Assembly: GCA_002785325.1 (NCBI GenBank)
Contig: PFMH01000013.1
Coordinates: forward strand, 1-7,608
Source: a bacterium (Candidatus Howlettbacteria) CG_4_10_14_0_8_um_filter_40_9
GTDB taxonomy: Bacteria; Patescibacteriota; CPR2; UBA1875; GCA-2785325
Direction: 5' to 3'
Length of the DNA stretch: 7,608 bases
The notes beneath the pieces are model-generated. The model ran no database searches. It had not been told where the DNA came from and was given only the letters and a program-made list of their open reading frames with translations. Both the position numbers and the translations under genes were made by a program. Below, piece by piece: positions 5,095 through 7,608 of this stretch. How positions within the stretch are numbered: position 1 is the first letter of the stretch; every line of letters starts with the position of its first letter.

Positions 5095-6375
5095 ATGAAA
5101 AATTTAAAGTTAAAAATAATAGAATCGCTTCGCGAAAATTTTATAATCCGCAGTAGGGTGTCTGGCGGTAAAAATACCAGTGGCTGGCGGCTAGTAGCTG
5201 ACAACCAGCAAGGTTCAGTTCTTATCGGAAGCATTCTTGTACTTATATTGGTATTAAGCTTTGCTCTTACCTTAACGACAACCGTCATGGTAAATTCTAT
5301 CTATGTTCAACGTTCTTATCAAAATATCGCCGCCATGTCCTATGCCGAAGCATCGATCGAAAAGACAATGTGGGAGCTAAATAACGCAACCACCCCCACT
5401 TGCAACCCCTCTTGTTCTTTTGGCTCGGATGCCGAAGTCGATGTTGACGTCACAAATATCGATAGCGATAACAAAGAAATAACAGCAACGGCTTATGCTC
5501 CAAACAAAGCAAACTACAAGACTAAAAAGATAGTCAAAATAAAAATATCTGCAACCCCCGATACATTTGGTATCGCCTTTAACTACGCTATCCAAGCTGG
5601 AGTCGGAGGGATCGATATCAAAGGAAGTTCGGAGGTCAAAGGGAATCTTTATTCCAATGGTAATATCACCGTTGCCAATCCGGCACACGTTAAGGAGCCC
5701 GGGGATGCTTGGGCAGTAGGGATAATCTCTGACCCGAGCGATAGAATAGATGGAACAAAAACCGCCGGGGCTCCTTCAGTGCCTCTGCCCCATATAGACT
5801 TACAGGCGTGGAAAGACCTTGCAAGCTCCGGAGGAACTGTAGCTGGCGACTATTCTCCCCCCAACTCCGGTTCGTTTACAGACTTGGGTCCGAAAGAGAT
5901 TACTGGGAATGTAAGCATGTCAACTTCCGGTCAAAAAATAAATCTTTTTGACCCCCTATATATTCATGGCAATCTTACAATTAGTGGCGGTGATTGGAAG
6001 CTGGATGACTCAATGGAATCAAACGGGACAATTGTTTTAGTCGATGGTGTCATTAGTGTTTCCGGATCAGCTAAATTCTCAAAGAACAGTAACGGTCAAT
6101 ACATTCTTTTCGTTTCAACGAATACTGCCAACACTTCTGCCAATCCGGCCATTAACTTTACCGGTTCTGTTGATGTAAAAAGCGCCGCTTTTTACGCCTA
6201 CAATGGCTCAATGAAATTTAGCGGTTCTGGAGAGATAATCGCGATGACGGGGCAAACTTTGTTTATAGAAGGTAATGGAGAGATAGAATACAAATCAGGT
6301 TTGGCTTCAGCAAATTTTGGCGGAGGACCGGGTGGCATCTGGAGAATGAAATCCTGGCAACAGCTGAAAAATTAA
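5095..6375 (+). CDS. PilX-like minor pilin/tip protein with repetitive beta-rich C-terminal domain
   Basis: This 426-aa protein follows the previous gene by 13 bp. An unusually long 40-residue N-terminal part ends DNQQG, a plausible prepilin peptidase site at G40. The helix SVLIGSILVLILVLSFALTL follows, with Gly rather than Glu at mature position 5, as in PilX/GspK-type proteins. YAEASIEKTMWELN (83-96) matches the A-E-A pattern after the PilX membrane helix. CNPSC (103-107) holds its only two cysteines. From about residue 170 the sequence becomes rich in short Gly/Ser-turn beta segments (IDIKGSSEVKGNLYSNG, FTGSVDVKS, MKFSGSGEI, IEGNGEIEY), suggesting a beta-helix. It ends GPGGIWRMKSWQQL. The start is uncertain: residues 1-21 are encoded by A/T-rich repeat-like DNA, and GTG at 5158 is an alternative. 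A tip-exposed or adhesive role is inferred. Confidence 0.78.
   Translation: MKNLKLKIIESLRENFIIRSRVSGGKNTSGWRLVADNQQGSVLIGSILVLILVLSFALTLTTTVMVNSIYVQRSYQNIAAMSYAEASIEKTMWELNNATTPTCNPSCSFGSDAEVDVDVTNIDSDNKEITATAYAPNKANYKTKKIVKIKISATPDTFGIAFNYAIQAGVGGIDIKGSSEVKGNLYSNGNITVANPAHVKEPGDAWAVGIISDPSDRIDGTKTAGAPSVPLPHIDLQAWKDLASSGGTVAGDYSPPNSGSFTDLGPKEITGNVSMSTSGQKINLFDPLYIHGNLTISGGDWKLDDSMESNGTIVLVDGVISVSGSAKFSKNSNGQYILFVSTNTANTSANPAINFTGSVDVKSAAFYAYNGSMKFSGSGEIIAMTGQTLFIEGNGEIEYKSGLASANFGGGPGGIWRMKSWQQLKN
5097..5117 (+). repeat. A/T-rich direct repeat, left copy
   Basis: This 21-base A/T-rich block, starting GAAAAATTTAAAGTT, recurs with 19 of 21 identical bases at 6366-6386. This copy spans the first codons of the PilX-like gene. 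Low complexity makes chance similarity possible, but the placement at both gene ends is notable. Confidence 0.5.
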
Positions 6376-6386
6376 AAGTTAAAATT
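6366..6386 (+). repeat. A/T-rich direct repeat, right copy
   Basis: Second copy of the 21-base block, starting GAAAAATTAAAAGTT, differing from the first at two positions. It contains the stop codon of the PilX-like gene and runs into an A/T-only near-palindrome (AAAATT 6381-6386, AATTTT 6390-6395) with a T-run. That structure could act as a weak terminator but has no GC stem. Confidence 0.5.
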
Positions 6387-6413
6387 TAAAATTTTTTCAT
6401 TACCTTTTACAGT

Positions 6414-6537
6414 GTCATTCTGGCTTCAAAAGCGGAGCAAAAAGTCCAGAATCATTTTTCTCGTTTAGCGGTCTAGATTCTGGTCTCCTAGCCGTCGCTC
6501 TTCAAGTCTGAGCTTCAGAGTCGAAGACCAGAATAAC
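6414..6537. repeat. Clustered inverted repeats of ATTCTGG (MITE- or REP-like)
   Basis: The heptamer ATTCTGG occurs at 6417-6423 and 6477-6483 and its complement CCAGAAT at 6446-6452 and 6528-6534, so orientations alternate. The first pair makes a stem extended to about 10 bp (with CTT/AAG and one bulged T). The second is a perfect 10-bp stem, ATTCTGGTCT (6477-6486) with AGACCAGAAT (6525-6534). The outermost arms also pair: GTCATTCTGG (6414-6423) with CCAGAATAAC (6528-6537), one mismatch. An inner hairpin TCTGA/TCAGA (6507-6511, 6515-6519) sits in the right module. No open reading frame or target-site duplication is evident. It resembles a non-autonomous dispersed repeat in the gap before pilM. 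Confidence 0.7.
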
Positions 6538-6618
6538 GAATTTATTGACCGTCAACATTCGATAAAATCTTTATTTATTCTCGTCCCATTTAGTGTTATT
6601 ATTATCTTAAGAATAATT

Positions 6619-6624
6619 GGAGGG
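6619..6624 (+). promoter_or_regulatory. Ribosome binding site of pilM
   Basis: GGAGGG ends two bases before the ATG at 6627. The spacing is short but the match is good. It supports this ATG as the start, placing 11 residues ahead of the KNVVGIDIGS motif. Confidence 0.7.
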
Positions 6625-6626
6625 TT

Positions 6627-7608
6627 ATGAACTCAAAAATAGATTTAATTTATAAGAAAAAGAATGTCGTCGGTATCGATATCGGCTCAACTTCCATAAA
6701 GGCGGTTCAGCTAAAAAAGCGCGGACGGCTGGTAAAACTTATCGGCTATGGCTCTTGTCCCACACCTGCTGAGGCCATAAAGGATGGGGTAATCACAGAT
6801 CCCAAGATAGTCGCCGAAAGCATCACAAAGCTCCTCTCACAGCCAAAGATGGGTCATATCACCGCCAAAAGGATCGCCTCTTCACTCCCTGAGACAAAGA
6901 TCTTTACCCGTATCATCAAGCTCCCCGAAATGACAAATAAAGAACTTGAGGAAGCCGCTCTTTGGGAAGTCGACCAGTATGTCCCAACACCGACCGAAGA
7001 ACTCTACTATGATTGGCAAATAGTAGCACACGGGAAAGACACTAAGGGCAATCTGGAACAAGAGGTTATAATAGTTGCCGTACCCAAAAAAATCGTTGAC
7101 TCTTATCTCGAAGTTTTCAAAATCGCGGGTCTCGAGATTTTCTCTCTCGAAATGAGTCTTTCCGCAATATCGAGAGCAATGGTCTCAAATAAAAAACAAA
7201 ATGAGATTTTCCTCTTGGCTGATATCGGCGGCGAAGCAACAAATATCGCTATCTACGATCAAAATCTTCGCGTTACCGGAAGTATCCCTGTAGGCAACGG
7301 CGCCCTTTATCAATCTCTCTCGGTAAAAGAAGGGTTAGACACAAAAAAAACAAGTGATCTCATCTCGAGTTGTGAGACGGGAAACAAGGACGCTTGCAAG
7401 ACTTTTCTAAATGCAGTCTCAGGCAACATCGATACCATCGTCGATGAAATAAAAAAACTCATAAAATATTATTCCGAGCTCAAAGGAAAAGGTGACGGAA
7501 AGATAGAAAAAGCCCTTATATGTGGCGGGCTTGCCAGCCTCCCCGGGCTTGTGGAAGAGCTCGGAAAAAGGATCGACATAAAAGCAGAGATCGGCAACCC
7601 TTGGACCA
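6627..7608 (+). CDS. pilM: Type IV pilus assembly actin-like ATPase PilM (3' end cut by window)
   Basis: The reading frame stays open for 327 codons to the window edge. PilM is a cytoplasmic, FtsA/actin-like protein that binds ATP and the N-terminal tail of PilN, linking the inner-membrane alignment complex to the motor. The phosphate-1 motif GIDIGSTSIKAVQL (16-29), the second nucleotide-site motif LLADIGGEATNIAIY (196-210) and the adenosine-site motif ALICGGLASLPGL (296-308) are present in order. LPEMTNKELEEAALWEVDQY (99-118) is typical of the family's subdomain 1C region. The visible end IGNPW (322-326) matches the segment near the C-terminus, so only a few dozen residues are probably missing. 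pilN and pilO would be expected next. The 251-bp spacer and inverted repeats before it suggest a transcription unit separate from the minor pilins. Confidence 0.95.
   Translation, partial: MNSKIDLIYKKKNVVGIDIGSTSIKAVQLKKRGRLVKLIGYGSCPTPAEAIKDGVITDPKIVAESITKLLSQPKMGHITAKRIASSLPETKIFTRIIKLPEMTNKELEEAALWEVDQYVPTPTEELYYDWQIVAHGKDTKGNLEQEVIIVAVPKKIVDSYLEVFKIAGLEIFSLEMSLSAISRAMVSNKKQNEIFLLADIGGEATNIAIYDQNLRVTGSIPVGNGALYQSLSVKEGLDTKKTSDLISSCETGNKDACKTFLNAVSGNIDTIVDEIKKLIKYYSELKGKGDGKIEKALICGGLASLPGLVEELGKRIDIKAEIGNPWT

Noticed and set aside
6545..6573. Promoter for pilM with TTGACC as -35
   Set aside because: The sequence 17 bp downstream (TCTTTA) is a poor -10, and the better TAAAAT at 6563-6568 is only 12 bp away.

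Overview
The window holds most of a type IV pilus (T4P) assembly locus, with every gene on the + strand. In order: pilB (extension ATPase), pilC (platform protein), pilA (major pilin), a PilV/GspI-like minor pilin, a PilW/GspJ-like minor pilin, a large PilX-like protein with a repetitive beta-rich C-terminus, and the first 327 codons of pilM, which runs off the right edge. The gene content, the very short major pilin with a GspG-like body, the PilX-like protein ending in a Trp-rich tail, and AT-rich low-complexity spacers best fit a Candidate Phyla Radiation (Patescibacteria) bacterium. A low-GC Gram-positive is the main alternative. The phylum is inference. TGA is used as a stop (at 4483-4485), so the code that reads TGA as glycine, known from Gracilibacteria and Absconditabacteria, is not supported.

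Layout. Positions 1-289 contain no supportable gene but hold two strong palindromes (49-88 and 159-182) and an A/T-only hairpin (251-277) ahead of pilB. pilB (290-2182) and pilC (2247-3458) are separated by 64 bp containing a possible extended -10 promoter. pilA (3578-3970) forms its own transcription unit, with a consensus promoter at 3479-3508, a 13-nt Shine-Dalgarno match and a strong, potentially bidirectional terminator at 3983-4019. A second candidate promoter at the terminator's far end begins a minor-pilin unit: 4078-4485 and 4482-5081 overlap by ATGA, and 5095-6375 follows after 13 bp. A 251-bp spacer (6376-6626) contains clustered inverted repeats of ATTCTGG, and pilM starts at 6627.

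How the genes work together. PilB hydrolyses ATP in the cytoplasm to drive PilC, which pushes processed pilins from the membrane into the fibre. PilA supplies the shaft, and the PilV-, PilW- and PilX-like proteins probably form the priming or tip complex. PilM is the cytoplasmic actin-like ring component that normally binds PilN. The retraction ATPase PilT, the prepilin peptidase PilD and PilN/PilO are not in the window, although PilN/PilO would be expected just beyond pilM.

I see no wholly new system here. The points most worth a second look are the enlarged insert between the two zinc-binding cysteine pairs of PilB, the nested palindrome upstream of pilB, the insulated high-expression design of pilA, the PilX-like protein lacking Glu5, and the inverted-repeat cluster before pilM.
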